This document shows, in pieces, positions 32,746 through 32,748 of a stretch of DNA of 32,748 nt. Source of the DNA: Bacteroidales bacterium (GTDB lineage Bacteria > Bacteroidota > Bacteroidia > Bacteroidales > F082); assembly GCA_028277395.1 (NCBI GenBank), contig JANQGJ010000031.1, positions 1 through 32,748 of the forward strand. The letters run 5' to 3'. Numbering within the stretch: position 1 is the stretch's first letter; every line of letters starts with the position of its first letter. The translations under genes and the position numbers were made by a program. The notes under the pieces were generated by a model, which was not told the DNA's origin, searched no databases, and was given only the letters and a program-made list of their open reading frames with translations.

Positions 32746-32748
32746 AGT

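Noticed and set aside
1..32748. CRISPR array, tRNA, rRNA or defence system
   Set aside because: No regularly spaced direct repeats, no tRNA-like cloverleaf or rRNA sequence, and no recognised defence gene cluster were seen by reading; a covariance-model scan was not possible.

Overview
The window is AT-rich chromosomal DNA from a Bacteroidota bacterium, probably an anaerobic or facultative member of the Bacteroidales/Marinilabiliales side of the phylum. The evidence is two secreted proteins ending in type IX secretion (T9SS) type A sorting domains, several SPI/SPII-type exported proteins with 'SCKK'-like lipoboxes, promoters of the Bacteroidota type (TTG, about 20 nt, TAnnTTTG) with little use of Shine-Dalgarno sequences, and typical gene content (ptb-buk, a flavin reductase-rubredoxin fusion, panC-panD-flippase-rfaE2). 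No rRNA, tRNA or CRISPR array was seen. The phylum call is firm; the lower rank is a guess.

Layout. 1-1364: an IS982-family insertion sequence (98-1129) abuts the last 66 codons of a broken surface-protein gene, followed by a bidirectional hairpin. 1384-4836: a large T9SS-exported protein with sialidase-type Asp-boxes, a GEVED domain and Ig-like repeats. 4967-6978: the ptb-buk operon for butyrate or branched acyl phosphate formation and ATP gain. 7348-8545: low-molecular-weight protein tyrosine phosphatase and, convergent to it, a flavin reductase-rubredoxin fusion. 8648-11572: a small basic lipoprotein, a beta-barrel protein, a Rieske-fold-like lipoprotein and the Na+/H+ antiporter NhaA. 11632-13665: a secreted peptidylarginine deiminase of the Porphyromonas PPAD type. 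13900-15572: TatA and, convergent, an MltF-like lytic transglycosylase. 15669-18583: an unrecognised large lipoprotein, a small membrane protein and an enoyl-CoA hydratase. 18761-22705: rmuC, a glycogen branching enzyme and a DUF1761 membrane protein. 22931-28878: a plus-strand run of radA, M20 amidohydrolase, mtnA, NUDIX hydrolase, class B J-protein, a DinD-like small protein overlapping it, and a VOC/PhnB protein. 28978-32264: a minus-strand operon read as thioredoxin-like, panC, panD, LPG-synthase-TM flippase-like protein, rfaE2. 32482-32745: a small lipoprotein.

How it fits together. Most of the window is housekeeping: fermentation end steps (crotonase, Ptb, Buk), coenzyme A precursors (PanC, PanD), LPS heptose activation (RfaE2), DNA recombination (RmuC, RadA, perhaps the DinD-like protein), glycogen, and envelope functions. 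The accessory parts are the IS junction and the two T9SS cargo proteins. No obvious new defence or mobile system was found. The strongest items for a second look are the PPAD-type enzyme, which keeps every catalytic residue and both arginines that set the C-terminal-arginine preference of the Porphyromonas enzyme, and the overlapping dnaJ/DinD-like pair.
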